Shown here piece after piece: positions 33,841 through 41,898 of a DNA stretch of 64,000 nt (positions within the stretch are counted from its first letter, which is position 1; every line of letters begins with the position of its first letter). The notes under the pieces are model-generated. The model worked only from the letters and a program-made list of their open reading frames with translations, did no database searches and was not told the origin of the DNA. Source of the stretch: DATJGR01 sp963735085 (GTDB lineage Bacteria; Pseudomonadota; Gammaproteobacteria; Pseudomonadales; Azotimanducaceae). The stretch is taken from NCBI GenBank assembly GCA_963735085.1, contig CAVTJP010000005.1, forward strand, positions 2,170,001-2,234,000, read 5' to 3'. The position numbers and the translations under genes were made by a program.

Positions 33841-33852
33841 AATATTTTTATG
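33835..33852. promoter_or_regulatory. AT-rich palindrome, candidate ArsR operator
   Basis: CATCAAAATATTTTTATG is an 18-bp palindrome with one mismatched pair, over the -35 box of the regulator gene, in a GC-rich genome. Its symmetry and place match ArsR-family operators. No footprint is known to me for this family member. Confidence 0.5.
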
Positions 33853-33956
33853 TAGATTCTAGATTGGCTTAGGTAGATCTTGGCAATGACGTCTGGCTTC
33901 GAATCCCCCGACACTACTGCGACAATGGAGTCCTTCTGCGTCGGCTTGGTGTCTCG

Positions 33957-35102
33957 ATGGACCTGGATAGCAAATTGCCCCATGTAGGCACGACGATCTT
34001 CACGGTGATGTCGCAACTGGCCGGCGAACACAACGCGATCAACCTGTCGCAGGGATTTCCCGATTTCGATGCCCCGTCCGCGCTGCTCGAGCGCGCGGTG
34101 CACCACCTGACGCACGGGCACAATCAATACGCGCCGATGCCGGGTGTGCCCGCGCTGCGTGAGCAGATCGCGCGCAAAGTCGCGGATCTATACGGCTGCC
34201 GCGTCGACATGGACACCGAGGTGACGATTACCGCCGGCGCGACGGAAGCCATCTTCTGTGCGATCACCGCCGTCGTACGACCGTCGGATGAGGTGATCGT
34301 GTTCGATCCTGCGTATGACTGCTACGAACCTGCAGTCACGCTGGCCGGTGGCGTGACGCGTCACGTTCCATTGGCGACGCCGTCATTCACGCCGGATTGG
34401 GATCGCGTGCGCGATGCGATCACGCCGCGGACGCGGCTGATGATCATCAATACACCGCACAACCCAACCGGATCGATCTGGCGCGAGTCCGATGTGCAGG
34501 CGCTGCGCGAACTGGCGCGCGAACACACGTTCTTCATTGTTGGCGACGAGGTCTACGAACACATCGTGTTCGACGGCGCGCAACATGAAAGCCTGCTCAG
34601 ATACCCGGATCTCTACGCGCGCAGCTTCGTCGTATCGTCGTTCGGCAAGACATTTCATACGACGGGCTGGAAGACCGGCTATTGCGTTGCGCCGCTCGAA
34701 CTGTCACTCGAGCTTCGCCGCATCCATCAATACGTGAATTTTGTCGCGAACACGCCAATTCAGCACGCGCTGGCGGATTTCATGGCGTTGGCGCCGGAGC
34801 ATGCCATGTCGCTCGGCGCCTTTTATCAGCGCAAACGCGACTTGTTCGTTGGCTTGCTGGCTGATTCGCGGTTCGCCGTCACGCCGAGCGCCGGAACGTA
34901 CTTTCAGATGCTGGACTATGCGCAGGTGTCGGGCGAGCGCGACGTTGATCTCGCCAGGCGACTGACCATCGAGGCGGGAGTCGCGTCGATTCCGGTGTCG
35001 GTGTTCTATCAGCGGGCTCCGGAACTGCGCCTGCTTCGATTCTGCTTCGCGAAGGACGACGCAACTCTGGCGCGCGCGGCGGACATTCTGTGTCGACTCT
35101 AA
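33957..35102 (+). CDS. Methionine-type aminotransferase (YbdL-like, class I/II)
   Basis: A 381-residue PLP aminotransferase. INLSQGFPDFDAP near the N terminus, HGHNQYAPMPGVPALREQIA, the PLP site SSFGKTFHTTGWKTGY (Lys in SFGKTF) and VVRPSDEVIVFDPAYDCYEP match YbdL/methionine aminotransferase and kynurenine-aminotransferase-like proteins. It is divergent from the ahcY operon (about 175 bp away) and likely belongs to sulfur amino acid recycling. Exact substrate uncertain. Confidence 0.85.
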   Translation: MDLDSKLPHVGTTIFTVMSQLAGEHNAINLSQGFPDFDAPSALLERAVHHLTHGHNQYAPMPGVPALREQIARKVADLYGCRVDMDTEVTITAGATEAIFCAITAVVRPSDEVIVFDPAYDCYEPAVTLAGGVTRHVPLATPSFTPDWDRVRDAITPRTRLMIINTPHNPTGSIWRESDVQALRELAREHTFFIVGDEVYEHIVFDGAQHESLLRYPDLYARSFVVSSFGKTFHTTGWKTGYCVAPLELSLELRRIHQYVNFVANTPIQHALADFMALAPEHAMSLGAFYQRKRDLFVGLLADSRFAVTPSAGTYFQMLDYAQVSGERDVDLARRLTIEAGVASIPVSVFYQRAPELRLLRFCFAKDDATLARAADILCRL

Positions 35103-35116
35103 CGAGGCTCCGCCTG

Positions 35117-35458
35117 ATGCGCACATGCGTGACGATGGTGATGTTGGCGTGGTTTCTGCTGGCCACCGGATGCGGCGGGGAGCCGAACGCAAGCAGCTCC
35201 TCCAAGCCATTGCTGCCGGGTCAGCAGACGTATCAGCGATTCTGCATTTCGTGCCACGCATCGAGTGTCACCGGCGCGCCGACGATCGGCAATGCGCAAG
35301 CCTGGGCACCGCGGATTGCGCAAGGTGAAGCGCTGATGCTGAAGCACACGATCGAAGGGATGCCGTCCGGTGGTATGCCACCGCGCGGTATGTGTGCCGC
35401 GTGCAGCGACCAGGACTTGAAAGACGCGATTCACTACATGACGACGCAGCATCCATGA
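35117..35458 (+). CDS. Cytochrome c lipoprotein (c5-like)
   Basis: 113 residues from ATG 35117 (a GTG at 35090 is in frame but would put the signal sequence inside). A signal peptide ends in LLATGC, a lipobox, so the mature protein is probably membrane-anchored by lipid. Haem motif QTYQRFCISCHASS (CxxCH), with a likely axial Met in EGMPSGGMPPRGM, and CAACSD near the end is typical of cytochrome c5-type proteins. It follows the aminotransferase closely. Electron carrier in the periplasm; partner unknown. Confidence 0.85.
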   Translation: MRTCVTMVMLAWFLLATGCGGEPNASSSSKPLLPGQQTYQRFCISCHASSVTGAPTIGNAQAWAPRIAQGEALMLKHTIEGMPSGGMPPRGMCAACSDQDLKDAIHYMTTQHP

Positions 35459-35542
35459 CACGGAGCGCGCTGAGTTGCGTATTCGACCAACTGTTCGCCG
35501 CTGCGACCAGGCATCGGCCTGCGACGTCGGTGGTGCCACCCG

Positions 35543-35674
35543 CTGACCCCAGCGTTTGCGCAAGCCGCGGAGTTGGAACGATTCCTGCTAAAACGATTCG
35601 GGATTGACGATTGGGAACGGTTGCGCGGATTGCTGCGCTCCGAACGTGACACAGGAGTGAGTCATCGAACATGA
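35543..35674 (+). CDS. Possible small coupled ORF (start unclear)
   Basis: The frame ending TGA 35672-35674 overlaps the ATG of the LRAT gene as ATGA, which suggests real translation. Its C-terminal part AELERFLLKRFGIDDWERLR then GLLRSERDTGVSHRT looks like a helical protein segment and not like noise. No ATG, GTG or TTG start exists upstream within the open part except TTG 35573; CTG codons at 35501, 35519 and 35543 are candidates, or a sequencing frameshift separates the true 5' end. Confidence 0.3.
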   Translation: MTPAFAQAAELERFLLKRFGIDDWERLRGLLRSERDTGVSHRT

Positions 35675-36093
35675 GCCGCTATCTACCCGGAGACGTCGTC
35701 TCACGCCGTAAAGGCATCGTCATGCACCGAGGCATCGCGCTCGGCGATGGCCGCGTGTTGCACAACACGCCATTCAAGGGCGAGCACGTCTGCAGCGAGG
35801 TGGAGTTCAGCGACGGACACCGGTTGTATGTAACGCCGATGGATCGAGCCGCACGCCAGCGGGCGTTGTTGCACGCGGAGGTGGGTGCAACGAGACGGCG
35901 CTACAGCCTGCTGTCGAACAACTGCGAACACACTGTGTCGCGTGCATTGGGAGGCGAAGCCGAAAGTCCGCAACTGCGCGGTTGGCTTGGAGGTCTCGTT
36001 GCTGGCGCCGCGCTACTCGCGGTCACCCGCAGTCCGGCGGCCGCCGCCGCGGGATTCGCGGCGGTGCGAGGCTGGCTGTCGAGCAGCAGGTAG
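35671..36093 (+). CDS. LRAT-domain (NlpC/P60-like) protein
   Basis: 140 residues. MSRYLPGDVVSRRKGIVMHR then GIALGDGRVLHNTP holds the N-terminal His residues (H19, H31), and SLLSNNCEHTVSRALGG (79-95) holds the catalytic Cys85 in an NCEH motif. This is the permuted papain-like fold of LRAT and similar acyltransferases/thiol proteases. The C terminus has a hydrophobic stretch (GLVAGAALLAVTRSPAAAAAG) that may anchor it. Members act on lipids by thioester acyl transfer; the role here is unknown. It overlaps the convergent pseudouridine synthase gene. Confidence 0.75.
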   Translation: MSRYLPGDVVSRRKGIVMHRGIALGDGRVLHNTPFKGEHVCSEVEFSDGHRLYVTPMDRAARQRALLHAEVGATRRRYSLLSNNCEHTVSRALGGEAESPQLRGWLGGLVAGAALLAVTRSPAAAAAGFAAVRGWLSSSR

Positions 36094-36792
36094 CGCGAAC
36101 TCCGATGGAAGCGGTGCCGTGATCGCCAGACCGTTCACGACGATACGGTGGCAATGCAGTGCGAGCCGCGGCCAGAGTTGCTCCGGAGCGGCGGGCTTGC
36201 CGTACAGATGATCGCCAATGATAGGGTGTCCGATCCATGCAAGGTGCACACGCAATTGATGCGTACGCCCTGTCAGCGGCTGCAATGCAAGCAGCGAGTG
36301 GTGCGCGTTGCCGGCAAGCCTGCGTAAGCGCGAAAGACTTTCGTGTCCGTTTGAACTACGTCCGGTCAGGTGCCAGCGCGCGCCGTGGCGCACGATGCGA
36401 TCGCGTGGTGCTGCCACCCGAAAGCGACTCTTGCGACCCTTCACCAGTGGCAGATCGATGACGCCGCTATGGCCGCCGAGTCGCACGTCGCCGACCACAC
36501 GCGCCACGTAGAACTTGCCGATTTCGCGTCTGGCAAACGCTTGCGTCAGTTGCGCCTGGCGCTCGCGCGTGAGCGCCACCAGCAACACGCCGCTGGTGCC
36601 TTTGTCGATACGGTGCACCGAAAACGGCTCGGTGCCGTCGGCCGCGAGGTAATCGCGCAACGCATCCCACAGGCACGCGGCGCCGCTGCGATCCGCCAGC
36701 AGTGAGATGCCGCTCGGTTTGTCGATTGCAAGCAGATCGGCGCTGCGATGCAGCACATTGAAATCAGTGGGGAAATGGACCGCGTCGCCCAC
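36013..36792 (-). CDS. RluA-family pseudouridine synthase
   Basis: About 259 residues from GTG 36792 (the frame runs up to 36855). FNVLHRSADLLAIDKPSGIS, then FSVHRIDKGTSGVLLVA with the catalytic Asp in RIDKGTSG, and LTGRTHQLRVHLAWIGHPII are RluA-family motifs. Its end overlaps the convergent LRAT gene by about 80 bp; the C-terminal ~25 residues are probably non-essential. It isomerises uridines in rRNA or tRNA. The exact site is not predictable. Confidence 0.85.
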   Translation of the reverse strand: MGDAVHFPTDFNVLHRSADLLAIDKPSGISLLADRSGAACLWDALRDYLAADGTEPFSVHRIDKGTSGVLLVALTRERQAQLTQAFARREIGKFYVARVVGDVRLGGHSGVIDLPLVKGRKSRFRVAAPRDRIVRHGARWHLTGRSSNGHESLSRLRRLAGNAHHSLLALQPLTGRTHQLRVHLAWIGHPIIGDHLYGKPAAPEQLWPRLALHCHRIVVNGLAITAPLPSEFALPAARQPASHRRESRGGGRRTAGDRE

Positions 36793-36796
36793 TCGG

Positions 36797-37603
36797 TCAG
36801 CGCCCGAACGGCTCCGTGAACCGGACGTTGCGCCGTTCGATACCCAGCCGAACAATATCGAGCGCGCCGTTTCTGATCATCCATTCCAGGCGATGATCCC
36901 GGTATTCGCGCTTGAACAGCCCGGCCAGCAGTGCTTCGCGTACCGCCGCCATGCCGGCACTCGCCCCTTCCATTGCCATGGCCGCCGCCTCGGCCGACAC
37001 ACGCTGGACGCTGTCGCGCGCATTCGCGCGGGACAGCCATGCGCCGAGTGCGGATTCGGCCGACGGCGCGTGGCCGAAGCTGCTGGCCCCGTTGACGAAC
37101 GGAATCACACACAGATCGCCCCGGCCAAACGCGTCGCCGTTGAACCAGCGACGTGCACCGAGTTGCTGCTCGAGCCATTGGTACCAACGGGCCAGCTCTG
37201 CCGCGCCGGCGTCTTCCAGCCGGCTGGCTTCGGCGCCTTCGGCGCGACCGAAATTGCGAATCTCCGAAAGTGCCCAGGTGATGGCCTCGAAGTGCGTGTC
37301 CATCACATCCTCGAGCATGCGCACGCGCGCGCGTTCGACCGGCGTGGCTGGCAGCAGTGCTGGCGCCGGCCACGCATCTTCGATGTATTCGAGGATGACA
37401 GTCGAATCGAACACGGCCGCGTTGCCATCGAGCAGCGCCGGTACCTCGCCGCGCGGGTTGGCCGCTGCGAACGCCGCATCGACCTGGCCGCTGCCGATTG
37501 CGTTGGGCAGCACGGCTTCGAACTCGACGCCTTTCTCGATCAACGCGATCTTGACCTTCTGACCGTAGGGTGACAGCGGATGGTCGTAAAGACGTAGTGC
37601 CAT
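36797..37603 (-). CDS. Glutathione S-transferase family protein
   Basis: A 268-residue protein with a GST-N thioredoxin fold (MALRLYDHPLSPYGQKVKIA, then NPRGEVPALLDGNAAVFDST with the cis-Pro VP) and a GST-C helical domain (about 95-210, FNGDAFGRGDLCVIPFV). It extends about 50 residues beyond a standard GST. Upstream of the RluA gene on the same strand by 4 bp. Detoxification or isomerase function; substrate unknown. Confidence 0.88.
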   Translation of the reverse strand: MALRLYDHPLSPYGQKVKIALIEKGVEFEAVLPNAIGSGQVDAAFAAANPRGEVPALLDGNAAVFDSTVILEYIEDAWPAPALLPATPVERARVRMLEDVMDTHFEAITWALSEIRNFGRAEGAEASRLEDAGAAELARWYQWLEQQLGARRWFNGDAFGRGDLCVIPFVNGASSFGHAPSAESALGAWLSRANARDSVQRVSAEAAAMAMEGASAGMAAVREALLAGLFKREYRDHRLEWMIRNGALDIVRLGIERRNVRFTEPFGR

Positions 37604-37784
37604 GAGTGTGCTCTCGACGCGAAGGGGCGAGCATTCTTTCAGATGCGCGCGCGCGCGTCATCGACGACCTGGTGTTTGCGCTTCACCGATACCGTAACGG
37701 CGTGGCCTACCAGCGTTGTGCAGCGTTGTGTCTGCCGAGCGCATCCACCAGACTGACCGTTCAAGACTGCCGATGGAGAGTGAT

Positions 37785-38861
37785 ATGCGTGCTGCGGTGA
37801 TGCGAGATTCCAGGATCGTGACCGCCGATGTACCGGAACCGGTGCCAGGCGCAGGCGAAGTGCTGGTGAAGACGCTGGCCTGCGGCATCTGCGGGTCTGA
37901 TCTGCATGCGCTGAAACACGCCAAACAGTTCGTCGAGGACGCGCCCGGCGGTATGGCGATGGACATCTCCCGCGACGTCGTCATGGGCCACGAGTTCTGC
38001 GCCGAGATCCTCGATCACGGTCCGCAGACCAGCGGCGCGCTGAAAGCCGGCACGCGCGTCTGTTCGTTCCCGATCGTGCTGCGCGGCGGCGCGCCGGTTT
38101 CGGTTGGCTATTCGAACGACGTGCCCGGTGGGTATGCGGAACGGATGGTGTTGATGGAGCAACTGCTGTTGCCGGTACCGAACGGATTGTCGACCGAACT
38201 CGCGGCGTTGACCGAACCGTTGGCGGTTGGGTTGCATGCGGTCGAAATGGCACGATTGAGTAGCGACGACGTGCCGCTGGTCATCGGGTGCGGGCCGATC
38301 GGACTCGCCGTGATCAGTGCGTTGAAGACGCACGACGTACGGCCGATTATCGCTGCCGACTACTCGCCATTGCGCCGCAAGCTGGCTGAACAGATGGGTG
38401 CCGACATCGTGCTCGATCCATCGAAGACATCGCCGTACACGAACTGGCGTCAGGTTGCCGAAGTCAGCAAAGCCGGCGAGCGGTTGCCGCTGAACCCGTT
38501 GACTGGCGCGCCGATGCTGCGCCCCGGGGTGTTCTTCGAATGCGTCGGTATTCCCGGTGTGATCGATCAGATGATGGTCGGCGCCGAACGCGGTTGCCGT
38601 TTTGTCGTCGTTGGCGTCTGTATGGAACCGGATCAGGTCAGACCACTGCTCGGCATCACGAAAGAACTCAACCTGCAGTTCGTGCTCGCCTACACCGTCG
38701 AGGAATTCGCCAGGACGCTGTCGCTGATCGCCGATGGCACGCTGACGGTGGACCCACTGATCACCGGCAAAGTCGGGGTTGGCGACGTGGCCGGTGCGTT
38801 CGAGAGTCTCGGTCATCCCGACGCTCACGCGAAGATCATCGTGGAGCCCTGGCGTGAATGA
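37785..38861 (+). CDS. Zinc-dependent alcohol dehydrogenase family protein
   Basis: 358 residues from ATG 37785 with GGAGAG upstream. Medium-chain dehydrogenase: LACGICGSDLHALKH (catalytic-zinc Cys), MGHEFCAEI (zinc His and Glu), VGYSNDVPGGYAERM and the NAD-binding VIGCGPIGLAVISAL. The structural four-Cys lobe is absent. It is adjacent to oxyR on the same strand but separate. Substrate unknown. Confidence 0.88.
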   Translation: MRAAVMRDSRIVTADVPEPVPGAGEVLVKTLACGICGSDLHALKHAKQFVEDAPGGMAMDISRDVVMGHEFCAEILDHGPQTSGALKAGTRVCSFPIVLRGGAPVSVGYSNDVPGGYAERMVLMEQLLLPVPNGLSTELAALTEPLAVGLHAVEMARLSSDDVPLVIGCGPIGLAVISALKTHDVRPIIAADYSPLRRKLAEQMGADIVLDPSKTSPYTNWRQVAEVSKAGERLPLNPLTGAPMLRPGVFFECVGIPGVIDQMMVGAERGCRFVVVGVCMEPDQVRPLLGITKELNLQFVLAYTVEEFARTLSLIADGTLTVDPLITGKVGVGDVAGAFESLGHPDAHAKIIVEPWRE

Positions 38862-38902
38862 GCCGGGCTGAATGACCAGACGGCAACCATGAGCGCCGCA
38901 CG

Positions 38903-39781
38903 ATGAATTTGCGCGACCTGCGCTATCTGGTCGCGCTGGCCGACCAACGTCATTTCGGTCGCGCCGCGCAGGCGTGTTTTGTCAGCCAGCCGACGTTGTC
39001 TACGCAGATCAAGAAGCTCGAAGAACAACTCAACGTCACGTTGATCGAGCGCGCCAATCGGCAGGTGATTCTGACGCCGGTCGGCGTCGCGATTGTTGCC
39101 GCAGCGCAGCGTGTATTGCGCGACGTGGACGATCTGTTGCGCGTCGCGGAGGAATATCGCGATCCGCTTGGCGGCACCGTGCGCCTCGGTATCATTCCGA
39201 CCGTCGCGCCGTATTTGTTGCCGCGGATTCTGCCAATCATTCGCCGCGAGTTCCCCAAGGTTTCGATCAAACTCAACGAAGCACAGACGCGCGTGATCAT
39301 GAAGCTGCTGGAGGACGGCGAACTGGATGCCGCGATCGTCGCGTTGCCGGTCGCCGAGGAACATATCGTGCAGACGAAGCTATACAGCGAGCCGTTTTAT
39401 CTGGCCGTCGGGAAGCAGCACCCGAAGGCGGCCCGCAAGACAGTCTCGCTCGACGACTTGAACGACGAACAGGTATTGCTGCTGGAAGACGGCCACTGTC
39501 TGCGCGATCAGGCGCTCGATATTTGTAAGTCGCACAATGCGGTAGAGAACACGAACTTCCGTGCGACCAGCCTCGAGACGCTGCGCCAGATGGTTGCGGC
39601 GAACATCGGCATCACGTTGATGCCGGAACTCGCGTTGGGCGCGCGGGCCGGCAGCGTCAAGTACATCCCGTTTCGCGGCCGGCCACCGAGCCGCGACATC
39701 GGCATGGTGTGGCGGGACACCGTCAGCCGCGCCGAGTTGTTGGGTCGATTGGCGCGAGCGATCCAAGGCCCGTTGCGCTGA
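38903..39781 (+). CDS. oxyR: OxyR, LysR-type peroxide-sensing regulator
   Basis: 292 residues. The N-terminal helix-turn-helix is MNLRDLRYLVALADQRHFGR, AAQACFVSQPTLSTQIKKLE; the peroxide-sensing DGHCLRDQALDIC holds Cys199 and Cys208, the same numbers as E. coli OxyR, and FRATSLETLRQMVAANIGIT follows. It should activate catalase, peroxiredoxin and related genes on oxidation. It is followed directly by groES, but the strong heat-shock promoter between suggests separate control. Confidence 0.97.
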   Translation: MNLRDLRYLVALADQRHFGRAAQACFVSQPTLSTQIKKLEEQLNVTLIERANRQVILTPVGVAIVAAAQRVLRDVDDLLRVAEEYRDPLGGTVRLGIIPTVAPYLLPRILPIIRREFPKVSIKLNEAQTRVIMKLLEDGELDAAIVALPVAEEHIVQTKLYSEPFYLAVGKQHPKAARKTVSLDDLNDEQVLLLEDGHCLRDQALDICKSHNAVENTNFRATSLETLRQMVAANIGITLMPELALGARAGSVKYIPFRGRPPSRDIGMVWRDTVSRAELLGRLARAIQGPLR

Positions 39782-39818
39782 CCCGCGACGTCCCGGCCAC
39801 GTTTTTTTTCGGTCAGCA

Positions 39819-39847
39819 CTTGAAACTCCTACGCGCGGGCCCATTAT
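39819..39847 (+). promoter_or_regulatory. Sigma-32 (heat-shock) promoter of groES-groEL
   Basis: CTTGAAA (39819-39825), 14-bp spacer, CCCATTAT (39840-39847) matches the sigma-32 consensus (CTTGAAA / CCCCATNT) almost perfectly. About 67 bp separate it from the groES start. No CIRCE inverted repeat is seen. Confidence 0.88.
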
Positions 39848-39914
39848 GCGCAGGCGCGACGCACCGCCCGCGATCCAACAGAATTGAACAGCTGAAGAGT
39901 TAGAGGAAAAACAT

Positions 39915-40202
39915 ATGAAATTCAGACCGTTACACGACCGAGTTTTAGTGGAACGGGTTGCCGAGGAGTCGAAATCGGCCGGCGGCATCCTGATTCCCGA
40001 CAACGCCCGGGAGAAACCGCAGCAAGGCCTCGTGGAAGCTGTGGGCACCGGTGCGATTCTGGACAACGGCAACACACGTGCACCGAGTGTCAAGAAAGGC
40101 GACCGAATTCTGTTTGGTAAGTATTCCGGCAGCGAGATCAAGATCGACGGTAAGGAATACGTGATCATGCGGGAAGAAGACGTGATGGCGGTGATGAAGT
40201 AA
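39915..40202 (+). CDS. groES: Co-chaperonin GroES
   Basis: 95 residues: FRPLHDRVLVERVAEESKSA, the mobile loop GGILIPDNAREKPQQGLVEA and C-terminal GKEYVIMREEDVMAVMK. It caps GroEL. The gene has a GAGG ribosome-binding site and a sigma-32 promoter, and is followed by groEL after 27 bp. Standard length and sequence. Confidence 0.98.
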   Translation: MKFRPLHDRVLVERVAEESKSAGGILIPDNAREKPQQGLVEAVGTGAILDNGNTRAPSVKKGDRILFGKYSGSEIKIDGKEYVIMREEDVMAVMK

Positions 40203-40229
40203 CGAACCGAAGAGGACAGGAACGAAACC

Positions 40230-41858
40230 ATGAGTGCGAAGAAGATCGTATTTGACGAAGACGCCCGTAAACGTCTGGCAAAAGGTGTCGACATTCTCGC
40301 TGACGCCGTGAAAGTCACGCTGGGACCGAAGGGTCGCCACGTCGTGTTGAATAAGAGTTGGGGTGCGCCGACCGTGACCAAAGACGGCGTCTCGGTCGCG
40401 AAAGAGATCGAACTGAAAGACAAGTTCGAAAACATGGGCGCGCAACTGGTCAAGCAGGTCGCCAGCAAGACATCCGACGAAGCAGGCGACGGCACGACAA
40501 CGGCAACGGTGATCGCGCAGGCGGTATTGCGCGAAGGTGCCAAAGCGGTTGCAGCGGGTGTCAACCCGATGGACCTGAAGCGTGGTATCGATCAGGCGGT
40601 GAAGGTGGTAACCGAAGGCCTTCGTAAATTGTCGACCCCGTGTACGGACCGCAAGTCGATCGCGCAGGTGGGCGCGGTATCGGCGAATGCGGATCAGGCG
40701 ATCGGCGATCTGCTTGCGGAGGCGATGGACAAGGTCGGCAAGGAAGGCGTCATCACGATCGAGGACGGCTCCGGTATGGAGAATGAACTGGAAGTCGTCG
40801 AAGGCATGCAGTTCGACCGCGGTTACCTGTCACCGTACTTCATTACCAAGCCCGACCGTCAGGTTGCCGAACTCGACAATCCGATGATCCTGCTGCGCGA
40901 CAAGAAGATCTCGTCGGTGCGTGAACTGCTGCCGATCCTCGAAGCCGTTGCACGCGCCGGCAAACCTTTGGTGATCATCGCTGAAGACATCGAAGGCGAA
41001 GCGTTGGCGACGTTGGTGGTCAACAAACTGCGTTCGATCGTCAGCGTGGCGGCGGTCAAGGCGCCCGGCTTCGGTGATCGTCGCAAGGCGATGCTCGAAG
41101 ACATTGCGACCCTGACCGGCGGCCGGGTGATTTCCGACGACACCGGTATGCAACTCGAAAAGGTAACGCTCGAAGACCTCGGTACTGCAAAGCGTGTTGA
41201 AATCTCGAAGGAGAACACGACTATCGTCGGTGGGTCGGGTAAGTCGAAAGACATCAAGGCCCGCATCGGCGCGATCCGCAAAGAGATCGAAGATACCAAG
41301 TCCGACTACGACAAGGAAAAGCTGCAGGAACGCCTGGCGAAACTGGCCGGCGGCGTGGCCGTTGTGAAAGTTGGCGCTGCGACCGAGATTGCGATGAAAG
41401 AGAAGAAAGCCCGCCTCGAGGATGCGTTGCATGCAACCCGTGCAGCCGTCGAAGAAGGTGTCGTACCCGGTGGCGGCGTCGCGCTGCTTCGCGCGAGTCG
41501 CGGTCTCGACAAGCTGAAAGGCGACAACGACGACCAGACCGCCGGCATCAAGCTGCTGCGCCGGGCGATCGAAGAACCGCTGCGACAGATCGTGGCCAAC
41601 GCGGGTTTCGAGCAGTCGGTCATCGTCGACAAGGTTCGCTCCGGCAAGGGCAACTACGGCTTCAATGCGGCGACCGATGAATACGGCGACATGATGGAAC
41701 TGGGCATTCTGGATCCGACGAAGGTGACGCGATTGGCACTGCAGAATGCCGCCAGCGTCGCGAGCCTGATGCTGACCACTGAAGCGCTGATCGCGGACGC
41801 ACCGGAGAAGCCGAAAGCAGCAGGTCATGACCACGACCACGATCACGACGACTATTGA
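40230..41858 (+). CDS. groEL: Chaperonin GroEL, with a His/Asp-rich C-terminal tail
   Basis: 542 residues. SAKKIVFDEDARKRLAKGVD, GPKGRHVVLNKSWGAPTVTK, GDGTTTATV, the hinge VGAVSANADQAIG and TTEALIADAPEK are canonical. It folds proteins with GroES in the cytosol. The tail differs from the usual GGM repeats: KPKAAGHDHDHDHDDY. The GGM tail normally lies inside the chamber; an HD-rich tail might alter cavity properties or bind metal. Shares the heat-shock promoter with groES. Confidence 0.98.
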   Translation: MSAKKIVFDEDARKRLAKGVDILADAVKVTLGPKGRHVVLNKSWGAPTVTKDGVSVAKEIELKDKFENMGAQLVKQVASKTSDEAGDGTTTATVIAQAVLREGAKAVAAGVNPMDLKRGIDQAVKVVTEGLRKLSTPCTDRKSIAQVGAVSANADQAIGDLLAEAMDKVGKEGVITIEDGSGMENELEVVEGMQFDRGYLSPYFITKPDRQVAELDNPMILLRDKKISSVRELLPILEAVARAGKPLVIIAEDIEGEALATLVVNKLRSIVSVAAVKAPGFGDRRKAMLEDIATLTGGRVISDDTGMQLEKVTLEDLGTAKRVEISKENTTIVGGSGKSKDIKARIGAIRKEIEDTKSDYDKEKLQERLAKLAGGVAVVKVGAATEIAMKEKKARLEDALHATRAAVEEGVVPGGGVALLRASRGLDKLKGDNDDQTAGIKLLRRAIEEPLRQIVANAGFEQSVIVDKVRSGKGNYGFNAATDEYGDMMELGILDPTKVTRLALQNAASVASLMLTTEALIADAPEKPKAAGHDHDHDHDDY

Positions 41859-41868
41859 TCGGTAGGAC

Positions 41869-41893
41869 GAGGGTCAGAGTCGCTCTGACCCTC
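41869..41893. terminator. Intergenic hairpin, possible shared terminator
   Basis: GAGGGTCAGAG (41869-41879), loop TCG, CTCTGACCCTC: a perfect 11-bp stem between convergent groEL and mgtE. No T run follows, so it may instead be a remnant of the GGGTCAGAG repeat family (A1, A2), reused as a terminator-like stem. Confidence 0.55.
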
Positions 41894-41898
41894 CCTTC

